This document shows, one piece after another, positions 32,982 to 40,283 of a DNA stretch of 40,283 bases (positions are counted from its first letter, which is position 1; each line of letters starts with the position of its first letter). Origin of the DNA: an uncultured bacterium. Lineage in GTDB: Bacteria > Verrucomicrobiota > Lentisphaeria > Victivallales > Victivallaceae. The position numbers and the translations under genes are program-made. Below the pieces are notes generated by a model, which was not told where the DNA came from, did no database searches, and saw nothing but the letters and a program-made list of their open reading frames with translations. Location: NCBI GenBank assembly GCA_949297015.1, contig CASFRF010000037.1, forward strand, positions 1 through 40,283, written 5' to 3'.

Positions 32982-35147
32982 TCATTGCTCCGGAAGTTCC
33001 ATACCGGAGGTGCTTTCACTGAATATCAACGGCTCCGACTGGCGCAGAATCGCCTGTTCGAGGGCGCCGGACTCCGGCTGCAGCAGAAGGGTGATCCGGT
33101 ACTCCTGAATCCCCTGATCGACCACCGGATAGTCCTCGTCGGGGCCGACCTCTTTCGGATCGTGGTGCGCGTAATACGGCGACCGCAGCAGCGTCAACCG
33201 CAGCGTGCCGTCCGGCTGCACGTCGCAGCTGAAGAGATCGCGGCTGACCACCGCCAGTTCCCGCCCGTCGGCGCTCCGCAGCCGGGTGTATTCAAAAAAC
33301 GGATACTCCTCGCCGTCGAGCGGTCGCTCCAGCTCGCCGCCGGTCACCCCGTCGAGGCGGCGCACCACCTCGAAAGCGGGCTGCAACTCGAGCTTCACCA
33401 GCTGCCGGAGTCCGCGCCAGTCCAGACGCAGCCGCAGCTCCAGTTCGCGCATTCCGGCGTAGAGCCGGGTGAAGAGACGCAGGCGGTTCTCCCCCGCCCC
33501 GAGCTTCCGGACCTCCTCCCCCAGCAACGGACCGTTCAGCGTCGTCCGGCCCGGCGCGACGGCCCGGAAAACCGCACTCGGCACCACGCCGTAGCACTTG
33601 AGTCCGTGACTCCAGGTGTCGCTGGGGTCGTCGATCACCGTGACCTTGAGCGGGCGGCGCAGCCATTCGCGCGTCCCGTCGTGAATGGAGTCGATCCCGG
33701 TCGCCCCCGGCCGCACCCGCAGCCGACCGTTGGCCAGTCCCGACCGGTCCACCCGCACCGGAGTCCCGGGCGCGGGCGCCGGATCGCGGTCGAGCGCGTA
33801 TTGCAGAATCGTCCGCCCGCCCGCCGGCACCCGGACCCGGAACACATAGCGCTGACCCCAGCCGCAGCAGGCCGCCGCCGGGATCAGCTGCGCCGGGACC
33901 TCGTTGCCGTCGGCGTCGAGAATCCGGCTCCGGCGCCGGTCGTAGCCGACGAATTCATTCAGGTAGTGGCGCCAGGGTTCGCACTCGAAATAGCCGTCGT
34001 AGGCGACCGGCTCCGGATTGTCCAGCACCAGCTGCTGCAACCGGTTCGGCGCCAGCGCGGCGTTGCGTTTCCGGGTCACCGCGGTCAGCACCTCCTGCGC
34101 CGTGGAGCAGGCGCTGCCGAGATCGTCGTACATCTCGGTATAGGCCGACTGCAGCGAGCTCCCGGCCAACACGTCATGGAAGGTCGCGAACAGCACCTTT
34201 TTCCAGGCCCGTTCCAGCTGTCCGGGGGTGTCGACCGGAACCAGTTCCGGATCACGCGCGGCCAGCGCTTCGGCCCGGGTCAGCAGATCCTCGCTGCGAT
34301 GCAGCTCGCGCTTGATCCGATTCACCGCGCTGTAGCAGCCGATGGCGTGATGCTGCAGCTCGCCCCGGACCACCGGCAGCTCCACCCCGGAGGCGCGGAC
34401 CTCTTCGAAATAGGCCAGCGGGTGGCTGAAGCGCAGTTCCACCTCGGGGCGATAGCGCAGATTCCGACGCAGAAATTCGATCTCGCAGCGGGCCGGACCG
34501 CCGCCGTGGTCGCCGATTCCCAGGAAGCACATCACCCGGCCCAGCCGGGGGTCGGCGGCCGCCAGCGCCAGATCGAGCGAGCGGCGCAGCGACTCCTCCG
34601 AGCCGTCGGAGTTGTATCCGGGCACCAGCCGGAAGACGGTCACCTGGTTGCCGGCGGGCGACTCCCAGCGAAAGGTGTTGCCGGGGAGCTCCTTTTCGTG
34701 GGGGCCGGGACGCTGCATGACGTAGTACTCGATTCCGGCCTCGCGGTAGAAGTCCGGCAGCGTGGCGGCGTGGCCGAAGCTGTCGACGTTGTACCCGACC
34801 CGGACCTGCACCCCGAACTTCTCCCGGAAATAGCGCGTCCCGAGTGCGTTGTGATGACGGAAGGAGGCGGGGCCCGGCAGATTGCAGTCGGGCTGGACGT
34901 ACCAGTTGCCGACCACCTGCCAGCGCCCGGACTCGACGTGACGGCGGATCCGCTCGAAGAGCGCCGGATCGAGCGCCTCCACGATTTCGTAGAACCAGAC
35001 TTCGCCGCGGGTCAGCACCAGCTCGGGGTAATCCTCCAGCAGCCGACAGGCGGTGCGGGCGGTACACAGCACCTCGTCGATCCCCTGCTGCCGGTTCCAC
35101 AGCCAGACCGGATCGAGATGGGAGTTCAGAACCAGATGCACAATCAT
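32982..35147 (-). CDS. Alpha-mannosidase-like glycoside hydrolase, GH38
   Basis: Retaining alpha-mannosidase family enzyme. The 721-residue protein starts with NSHLDPVWLW, giving zinc ligands histidine 10 and aspartate 12, and has the nucleophile aspartate 122 in GYNVDSFGHAATLP, whose context also supplies a zinc ligand. Helical and beta-sandwich domains follow. It lacks a signal peptide and so acts inside the cell. AGGAGGAG stands ahead of the ATG, 13 bases after the GHL6-like gene. With GH36 next to it, a substrate carrying both mannose and galactose, such as a galactomannan or N-glycan fragment, is an attractive guess. Confidence 0.9.
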   Translation of the reverse strand: MIVHLVLNSHLDPVWLWNRQQGIDEVLCTARTACRLLEDYPELVLTRGEVWFYEIVEALDPALFERIRRHVESGRWQVVGNWYVQPDCNLPGPASFRHHNALGTRYFREKFGVQVRVGYNVDSFGHAATLPDFYREAGIEYYVMQRPGPHEKELPGNTFRWESPAGNQVTVFRLVPGYNSDGSEESLRRSLDLALAAADPRLGRVMCFLGIGDHGGGPARCEIEFLRRNLRYRPEVELRFSHPLAYFEEVRASGVELPVVRGELQHHAIGCYSAVNRIKRELHRSEDLLTRAEALAARDPELVPVDTPGQLERAWKKVLFATFHDVLAGSSLQSAYTEMYDDLGSACSTAQEVLTAVTRKRNAALAPNRLQQLVLDNPEPVAYDGYFECEPWRHYLNEFVGYDRRRSRILDADGNEVPAQLIPAAACCGWGQRYVFRVRVPAGGRTILQYALDRDPAPAPGTPVRVDRSGLANGRLRVRPGATGIDSIHDGTREWLRRPLKVTVIDDPSDTWSHGLKCYGVVPSAVFRAVAPGRTTLNGPLLGEEVRKLGAGENRLRLFTRLYAGMRELELRLRLDWRGLRQLVKLELQPAFEVVRRLDGVTGGELERPLDGEEYPFFEYTRLRSADGRELAVVSRDLFSCDVQPDGTLRLTLLRSPYYAHHDPKEVGPDEDYPVVDQGIQEYRITLLLQPESGALEQAILRQSEPLIFSESTSGMELPEQ

Positions 35148-35160
35148 GACTGTCTCCTCC

Positions 35161-37146
35161 TCAATAATTCAGGGCCACCATCTGATGACAGCGGAAGGAC
35201 TCGACCCGGAACCGGCAGACGCCGTTCTCGAGCGTGAACGGCAGCTCCGTGCCGCCGGGCTCCAGCGTCACCGACTTCACCGGGCGCTCCACCCGGACCG
35301 CGCACTCGACGTCGTGGAGCGGCAGCAGCTCCTCGATCACCTCCACCGGCCTGCCCAGCCAGGGACTGCCGGGAATGCCGCCGCCGCGGGTCACCAGATT
35401 GGCGTAGAGCAGATGGACGATCCGGCGGTTCTCCTGTTCGGTCACCGTCAGCCGCGCCATCGAGGGCAGATTGGTCCGGATCAGCCGGTCGGGCCCCAGG
35501 AAGGACTCCAGCGCCCGGGTCACGAACTGCCGCAGCACCACCGCGCCGGTCTGCCGGTAGAGCGTGAACACCGGATGCGCGAAGTAGAGCACCGAATCGG
35601 TCATCACCCCGGCATCGAACCCCGAATCCTCCGGCTGGTTCGGCGCGTGCTGATGGCTGCAGAAGTGCCGGAAATCGCGGTTGAAATAGGAGTCGTAGAC
35701 CCGCCCCAGCGACTTCCCGCTGGTGACCCGGAGCCGGTAACAGCGGTCATACATTACAAAGGGGGTAGAGCAGAACTCCGGCGCGAATTCGGGCGCGGGC
35801 AGCAGATAGTTCGGATTCGACTCATCCAGCTCGCCGAGCTCCGCCCCCAGGCCGAGCCCGGCGTTGACTCCGCCCTCGCCGCTGAGCACCAGCTTGCCCC
35901 CCTTGGCGATAAAGGCGGAGAGCCGGGTCCGCAGCGCCGGACTCACCGGCAGCGCATCGGGCAGGATCAGCATCCGGTAGGCCATGAAATCCATCTCCGG
36001 CGCCAGGATGTCGAACGGGATGTGGGCTTCGAGCAGCAGCCGGGCGCAGCCGGTGTCGCCGTCGCGGACGCCGCCGTTGCCGGTGACCTCGGCAAAGGCC
36101 TCCTGCGGCAGGATCGCCACTTCGGCCACCCGGCGGGCGTCGCGGCAGAAGGGCTCCTTGTCGCGGACCTCGCGATAGGCCTCGCCGATCACCCGGTAGG
36201 TCGATTCATCCAGCTTGCCGGAGGGGTGCAGCTGATCGCCGATGCTGCAATGCGACCCCAGCGCCAGCATGGCCGAACATTCGTAGCGCAGGGCGTTGGG
36301 GTGTTTCAACCCGCCGAACTCGCCCCAGGTGGAGTGGAACTTCCCGGTCATACCCAGATACTCCAGCCCAGTCTTGGCAGCGAAGGCCGCCGACTGCGGG
36401 AAGTGGTCGTAACCCCAGCCGCCGGTGGGCAGCGATTCGAGCTCCAGATGGCTGAAGTACTGCAGCCGGTCCAGCCAGCCCGGACTGATGTGGCCGGAGT
36501 TGTGGAAGACCCGGGCCGAGGCGTCGCGCGAACGGACCGCCGCGGTGGTGCGCTGATAGTACTTTTCGAGCACCCGGTCGGCAAAGCGCCGCCGATCCTC
36601 GGGCAATTCGGGGTTGTAGCCCTCGCGCAGCATGTCGCGCAGACAGTGGGTGCAGCAGCACTCCCCCTGATTGATGATGTCGAGAAACACGCCGTCATGA
36701 TCGGGGAACAGCGTCACCGCCTCCTCGATCAGGCGGCAGAGGTAGTCCAGATAGGGCGTGTTGAAGCAGAGTTTCCGGAACCCCGGCTGCAACGGGGAGC
36801 TGGCCCAGCCGCCGAGCCGACCGTCGGCCATCACTTCGCGCCACTCCGGATGTTCCTCGGCGACCCGGCTGTTGACCCCGGCGGTCAGGTAGATCGGCAC
36901 CTTGATCCCGATCTCGTGACAGGCGTCGAGCTGGGCGCGGAGCAGATTGAATTTGAGCTGCGGATGCATGACTCCGACCTCGGTCGGGTGATAACTCCAG
37001 CCGTGGTGACAGACGCTGAAGCAGGTGATCGAATCGACCGCCGCCTCCTGCAGCGTCCGCTGCCAGTGCGCCTTGTCGAACGCCTCGCCGATGCCCGGAA
37101 TCAGCTCCGAGGTGTGAAAATCCAGATGTATCTGCCGAAACCGCAT
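35161..37146 (-). CDS. GHL6-like glycoside hydrolase with glutamine-amidotransferase-like (beta-galactosidase trimerisation) domain
   Basis: The 661-residue protein resembles the hypothetical glycosyl hydrolase 6 group: MRFRQIHLDFHTSELIPGIG, ITCFSVCHHGWSYHPT and GVFLDIINQGE in a TIM-barrel-like N-half (about 1-330). A flavodoxin-like domain follows at about 340-480 (LILPDALPVSPALRTRLSAF, KLVLSGEGG), as in the GH42 trimerisation region, then a beta domain. A cysteine cluster at 163, 164, 165 and 168 (ECCCTHC) resembles the CxCxxC zinc site of GH42 enzymes. It is cytoplasmic by absence of a signal peptide. GGAGAAGG precedes the ATG. Substrate unknown; beta-galactoside or fucoside are guesses. 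Confidence 0.75.
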   Translation of the reverse strand: MRFRQIHLDFHTSELIPGIGEAFDKAHWQRTLQEAAVDSITCFSVCHHGWSYHPTEVGVMHPQLKFNLLRAQLDACHEIGIKVPIYLTAGVNSRVAEEHPEWREVMADGRLGGWASSPLQPGFRKLCFNTPYLDYLCRLIEEAVTLFPDHDGVFLDIINQGECCCTHCLRDMLREGYNPELPEDRRRFADRVLEKYYQRTTAAVRSRDASARVFHNSGHISPGWLDRLQYFSHLELESLPTGGWGYDHFPQSAAFAAKTGLEYLGMTGKFHSTWGEFGGLKHPNALRYECSAMLALGSHCSIGDQLHPSGKLDESTYRVIGEAYREVRDKEPFCRDARRVAEVAILPQEAFAEVTGNGGVRDGDTGCARLLLEAHIPFDILAPEMDFMAYRMLILPDALPVSPALRTRLSAFIAKGGKLVLSGEGGVNAGLGLGAELGELDESNPNYLLPAPEFAPEFCSTPFVMYDRCYRLRVTSGKSLGRVYDSYFNRDFRHFCSHQHAPNQPEDSGFDAGVMTDSVLYFAHPVFTLYRQTGAVVLRQFVTRALESFLGPDRLIRTNLPSMARLTVTEQENRRIVHLLYANLVTRGGGIPGSPWLGRPVEVIEELLPLHDVECAVRVERPVKSVTLEPGGTELPFTLENGVCRFRVESFRCHQMVALNY

Positions 37147-37192
37147 AGCCGCCTTCTCCTTACAGGTTGAGGGTTTCGCCCCAGGTTCAATG

Positions 37193-38452
37193 TCAATCCC
37201 GGACCAGCAGGTCCGGCGTCAATTCCAGCTCCACCAGCTCCCGCAGCGGATAACACCCGCGGGGCGCCCGGACCCGCAGATAGTTGTCGCTCCAGCCGTA
37301 GATCCGACCGTCGGCGTGGAGCTCCTCGAAAATCACGCTGCGGACCCGCCCCAGCTGGCTGTCGGCAAAGCGCCGCCGTCCCGCCTCGGCCACCCGGTGC
37401 AGCGCTTCGTAACGCCGGGCCGCCACCGCCGGCGGGACCGGATCGGGGGCGCTCGCCGCCGGAGTCCCGGGCCGGGGGGAGTAGCGGAAAATGTGGATGT
37501 TGGCGAAGTTCTGCGCCTCGGCAAAGGCCAGCCCTTCGGCGAAGTCCCGCTCCGTCTCGCCGGGGAATCCGACGATGAAGTCGGTCCCTAAATGCAGATC
37601 GGGCAGCTGCGCCCGCGCTTCGGCGACGAACCCGGCGAACTCCGCGGCCCGGTAGTGACGATTCATCCGTTCCAGAATCCGATCGCAGCCGTGCTGCAGC
37701 GACAGATGCAGAAACGGACAGACCTTCGGCGTCCGCGCCAGCACCGCCAGCAGCTTCCGGTTGGCGGGGTGGGGCTCGGTGGAGGAGAGCCGGATCCGGA
37801 AGTTTCCCGGTTCCCGCCCCAGTTCCTCGACCAGCGCCCCCAGGTCGCGCTCCCCATCCCGGTAGGCGCAGGTGTTGACCCCGGTCAGCACCAGTTCGGG
37901 GAAGCCCGCCGCCAGCGCCTGCCGACAGTCGGCGAGCACCTCGGCGGCGGCGCGGGAGCGCTCCGGCCCCCGGACATAGGGGACGATGCAGTAACTGCAG
38001 AAGTTGTCGCACCCCTCCTGAATCTTGATGAAGGCGCGGCTGCGGAAGGGGAAGCGGCTCCAGACCCGCTCCTCGAAGATCGCCGGAGCGGAGTCCCGCA
38101 TGGCGCGGTGCCGACTCCGGACCGGGAAGGCGCCGAGCTCCCGCTTTTCGGCGTTGGTCAGCACCAGCGCGTCCAGTTCGCGCCAGCTGTCGGGATGGAG
38201 CTCCGCCGCGCAGCCGGTGACCACCAGCCGGGCGCGGGGCCAGCGCCCCCGCACCCGCCGCGCCGCCTGACGGCTTTTGCGTTCGGCTTCGGCGGTCACA
38301 CAGCAGCTGTTCAGCACCACCAGCTCGGGTTCCACCCCCGGAGCCGGAGCCGCCACTTGAAAACCGGCCTCCTCCAGCCGGGTGGTCAGTAGCGCCTCGT
38401 CGGCGCGGTTGAGCCGACACCCCAGCGTGATGATGATCGCCGTTCCGCCCAC
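37193..38452 (-). CDS. mtaB: tRNA t6A37 methylthiotransferase MtaB (radical SAM)
   Basis: Adds a methylthio group to t6A at position 37 of tRNAs reading ANN codons. The 419-residue protein has the three N-terminal cluster cysteines (12 in TLGCRLN, 50 in NSCCVT, 81 in VTGCAAE), the radical SAM triad C148, C152, C155 (EGCDNFCSYC) and SSTEP, GTDFIVGFPGE and FSPRPGT-like blocks. The last 60 residues form a TRAM-like tail. TLGCRLN and the lack of extra domains favour MtaB over MiaB or RimO. The start codon is GTG, 19 bases after the SGNH gene, with a weak ribosome site. Its place among glycan genes is odd. Confidence 0.9.
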   Translation of the reverse strand: MGGTAIIITLGCRLNRADEALLTTRLEEAGFQVAAPAPGVEPELVVLNSCCVTAEAERKSRQAARRVRGRWPRARLVVTGCAAELHPDSWRELDALVLTNAEKRELGAFPVRSRHRAMRDSAPAIFEERVWSRFPFRSRAFIKIQEGCDNFCSYCIVPYVRGPERSRAAAEVLADCRQALAAGFPELVLTGVNTCAYRDGERDLGALVEELGREPGNFRIRLSSTEPHPANRKLLAVLARTPKVCPFLHLSLQHGCDRILERMNRHYRAAEFAGFVAEARAQLPDLHLGTDFIVGFPGETERDFAEGLAFAEAQNFANIHIFRYSPRPGTPAASAPDPVPPAVAARRYEALHRVAEAGRRRFADSQLGRVRSVIFEELHADGRIYGWSDNYLRVRAPRGCYPLRELVELELTPDLLVRD

Positions 38453-38471
38453 AGCCGAGCCCCGATGCCGC

Positions 38472-39746
38472 CTACGCCTCGGGCGTCACGGTGATGGTAT
38501 ATTTGACCGGCGTGATCGCGGCCCGGGCCTGCGCGTCGAATTCATTCCAGCGGTCGTGCACCGCCTGATCGACCACCTTGAGCGCCTCGGCCAGCTTCGC
38601 GTCGGTCTTGGCGGCGGGCAGGTTCCGCTCGAAATTGACCAGATAGGTCTTGGTAACCCAGGTCTCAAAGTCCTGCTTGCGGCGGACCGCCTGCGAGAGC
38701 GCCTCGAAATTCCGGCGGAACGGATTGTTCTCCGCGAACTCCTCCGCCAAGTTGATCCCCTGCTCGAGCTCCTCCCGGGTGAAGGTCTTCTTCGCCTCGC
38801 CGAACTGCACTGTGGCACGGGCGGCGGGCAGATTCCGGACCACCAGCAAAAACCGGTTCAAATCCTGATTGAACGGGCAGAACGCCAGAATCGAACTGTT
38901 CCGGTTCGGATCGTTGCCGACGCTGAAGACAAAGGGATAACGGACGCTTTCCAGCTCCACCGAACCCGGCTTGAAGGAGAGCACCTGGTGGCCCTCGTTG
39001 ACCGCGGTCTTGCCGGTCGGGAAATCCATCTCGATCCGGGCGATTTCGCCGTCGAAGCCGAGATTCTTCAAAAAGGCGTAGGCGATCACCAGCTGGCCGT
39101 TCGCCGCCGGATGCACCCCGTCGCCGCCACAGACGTGATACCCTTTGCCGTATTTGGCCTTGGCCTTGGCCATCGTCGACATCAGAATCTCATGGACATC
39201 GACAAACTGCGCCCCCTGCGTCTTCGCCGCCTCGCTGCCGAGCTTGCCCATCTCCTGCAGCGTGTGATTGTAGACCTCGGCCGCCTGTTCGCTGCCGCCG
39301 CGCCGGAAGGTGTCGCTGTCCACGGCGCCGGGCGATCCGGCCAGCAGCCGGACCCCCTGCTGCTTCAGGAACTGGGCGATCTTCTCCGAATTCTGGCGAT
39401 ACTGCTCGCCGGTACGCGGATCGTAGGCGCGGTAGTTGCCGTCGTTCATGCCGTAGAAGGTGGTCGCCACCGTGGCCGGGAAGAACTTCTGGTTGACGGC
39501 CATCCGGTTCAGATAGTTCCCGGCCCGCTCCCCGCTCCAGCCGAAGGACATCACCTTGACGTCCCGGAGCCCGGAACAGGCCAGCACGTAGGTCTCGATG
39601 TTGTTGGTGTAGATCTTCTGCTCGGTGATCGAGTCGCCGATCACCGCCAGCCGGTCGCCGTTCCCGACCATCGGTTCGGCCGCGACCGCGCCCAACATCA
39701 TCCCGGCGAGCGCGCCCGCCAGCCATCCGGTTTTACGCCAATTCAT
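38472..39746 (-). CDS. Secreted SGNH/GDSL hydrolase with a conserved C-terminal domain
   Basis: Probable carbohydrate esterase (deacetylase). The 424-residue protein has a signal peptide (1-23, AVAA-EP), block I GDSI with nucleophile serine 39, block III GMND (99-102, asparagine 101) and block V DGVH with aspartate 209 and histidine 212, so the triad is complete. The C-terminal part (about 250-424) forms a second domain with RYPFVFS, TFTREELEQGINLAEEF and PVKYTITVTPEA, which is repeated in the neighbouring gene. Its ATG overlaps the stop of that gene (ATGA). The substrate is likely an acetylated glycan, consistent with the downstream hydrolases. Confidence 0.88.
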   Translation of the reverse strand: MNWRKTGWLAGALAGMMLGAVAAEPMVGNGDRLAVIGDSITEQKIYTNNIETYVLACSGLRDVKVMSFGWSGERAGNYLNRMAVNQKFFPATVATTFYGMNDGNYRAYDPRTGEQYRQNSEKIAQFLKQQGVRLLAGSPGAVDSDTFRRGGSEQAAEVYNHTLQEMGKLGSEAAKTQGAQFVDVHEILMSTMAKAKAKYGKGYHVCGGDGVHPAANGQLVIAYAFLKNLGFDGEIARIEMDFPTGKTAVNEGHQVLSFKPGSVELESVRYPFVFSVGNDPNRNSSILAFCPFNQDLNRFLLVVRNLPAARATVQFGEAKKTFTREELEQGINLAEEFAENNPFRRNFEALSQAVRRKQDFETWVTKTYLVNFERNLPAAKTDAKLAEALKVVDQAVHDRWNEFDAQARAAITPVKYTITVTPEA

Positions 39747-40283
39747 TTTGCTCCCTCCTCTTTCTCCGGAATTTCCGGGGTTATGGTCAGCTCATAGCGC
39801 ACGGGGACCAGCGCCCGGGTCACGTTGGACTCCAGCTCCGTCCATTTCCGGATCGCCCCGTCGCGCAGCTCCCGCCACACGCGCTGGCCCTCCGGCGACT
39901 TCATGAATTCCGGCAGCCGGGCCGGAAGTTCCGTGCAGAAACTCAGTTGCGCCCAACTCTCGAAGGCCTGTTTGGCGGCCACCGCCCGGCGCAGCCGTTC
40001 AAAGGCGTCGGCCAGAGGATGGTCCTTCGGAAATTCGGCAGCGAGGTTGATCCCGCGCGCCAGTTCGGTCCGGGAGAAGCTTTTCTCCACCGTCCCGAGC
40101 TTGACCCGCAGCCGCTCCGCCGGAGCATTTTCCACCTTCAGGATCAGGCGGTTGAACTCCTGCTGAAAGGGCACCAGTTCGAGCAGCGAGGTCCCCGGAA
40201 AGGCGCCGTCCTGATCCGAGACGACAAAGGGATAACGCCGACTCTCCAGCGTCAGACGCCCCGGTTCGGCGGCCAGCACCCGG
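39743..40283 (-). CDS. C-terminal domain of a second SGNH-type hydrolase, truncated by the window edge
   Basis: The frame is open to the window end, so the N-terminal part of the protein is missing. The visible 180 residues align along their whole length with the C-terminal domain of the next gene: LTLESRRYPFVVS against VELESVRYPFVFS, SFSRTELARGINLAAEF against TFTREELEQGINLAEEF, and VPVRYELTITPE against TPVKYTITVTPE. This indicates a tandem duplication. A GTG at 40279 is internal and not a credible start. Whether the missing part carries an SGNH domain is inferred from the paralogue. Confidence 0.75.
   Translation of the reverse strand, partial: RVLAAEPGRLTLESRRYPFVVSDQDGAFPGTSLLELVPFQQEFNRLILKVENAPAERLRVKLGTVEKSFSRTELARGINLAAEFPKDHPLADAFERLRRAVAAKQAFESWAQLSFCTELPARLPEFMKSPEGQRVWRELRDGAIRKWTELESNVTRALVPVRYELTITPEIPEKEEGAK

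Overview
This is a GC-rich, tightly packed bacterial window with about 30 protein genes in several operons. Many gene pairs overlap by 4 bases (ATGA) or lie a few bases apart. No gene-free stretch exceeds 300 bases, and I see no rRNA, tRNA, CRISPR array, insertion sequence or prophage. The gene mix points to a diderm, glycan-degrading bacterium: a secretin, periplasmic adaptors, lipoproteins, a eukaryote-like isoleucyl-tRNA synthetase, class I Fe-S fumarase, and GH36, GH38, GH172-like (DUF2961) and GHL6-like enzymes beside SGNH hydrolases. That combination fits the PVC group, most likely Lentisphaerota (Victivallis-like). The assignment is inference, because no marker RNA is present.

Region 1 (1-8266, mostly +): the 3' part of argF, the Mn exporter mntP and a secreted-type FAD oxidoreductase family gene, then a divergent pair (an XRE-type regulator on - and a 60-residue protein on +). 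Next come two overlapping medium-chain dehydrogenases behind a promoter with a palindromic operator candidate. A Gfo/Idh/MocA oxidoreductase with a solitary gcvT follows behind a near-consensus promoter.

Region 2 (8283-16629, -): one six-gene operon from a strong promoter at 16601-16629. Its order is a membrane/coiled-coil protein, ileS (type 2), a membrane-anchored ApbE flavin transferase, a sugar-phosphate mutase paralogue that has lost its catalytic serine and metal aspartates, an intact sugar-phosphate mutase, and a HAD phosphatase.

Region 3 (16637-22479, -): a second operon. It encodes a Na/Pi-cotransporter-type protein with a lipoprotein signal, periplasmic Ig-like domains and a PhoU-like tail, then a two-subunit Fe-S fumarase, then a membrane sensor with a substrate-binding domain and PAS-like domains but no output domain.

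Region 4 (22540-28560, +): divergent from region 3. A secretin, a long coiled-coil HlyD/MacA-type adaptor, a MacB-type ATPase and a MacB/FtsX-type permease are translationally coupled. This looks like a self-contained exporter whose outer-membrane channel is a secretin instead of a TolC protein, and it is the most interesting system in the window. A nucleoside hydrolase follows, ending in a hairpin terminator candidate.

Region 5 (28560-40283, -): a carbohydrate cluster. Two tandem secreted SGNH hydrolases (one cut by the window edge), the tRNA-modifying enzyme MtaB, a GHL6-like hydrolase, a GH38 alpha-mannosidase and a GH36 alpha-galactosidase run in series. A secreted DUF2961/GH172 protein follows with its own promoter candidate. 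The GHL6, GH38 and GH36 proteins lack signal peptides and probably act on imported oligosaccharides in the cytoplasm. The GH172 and SGNH proteins carry signal peptides.
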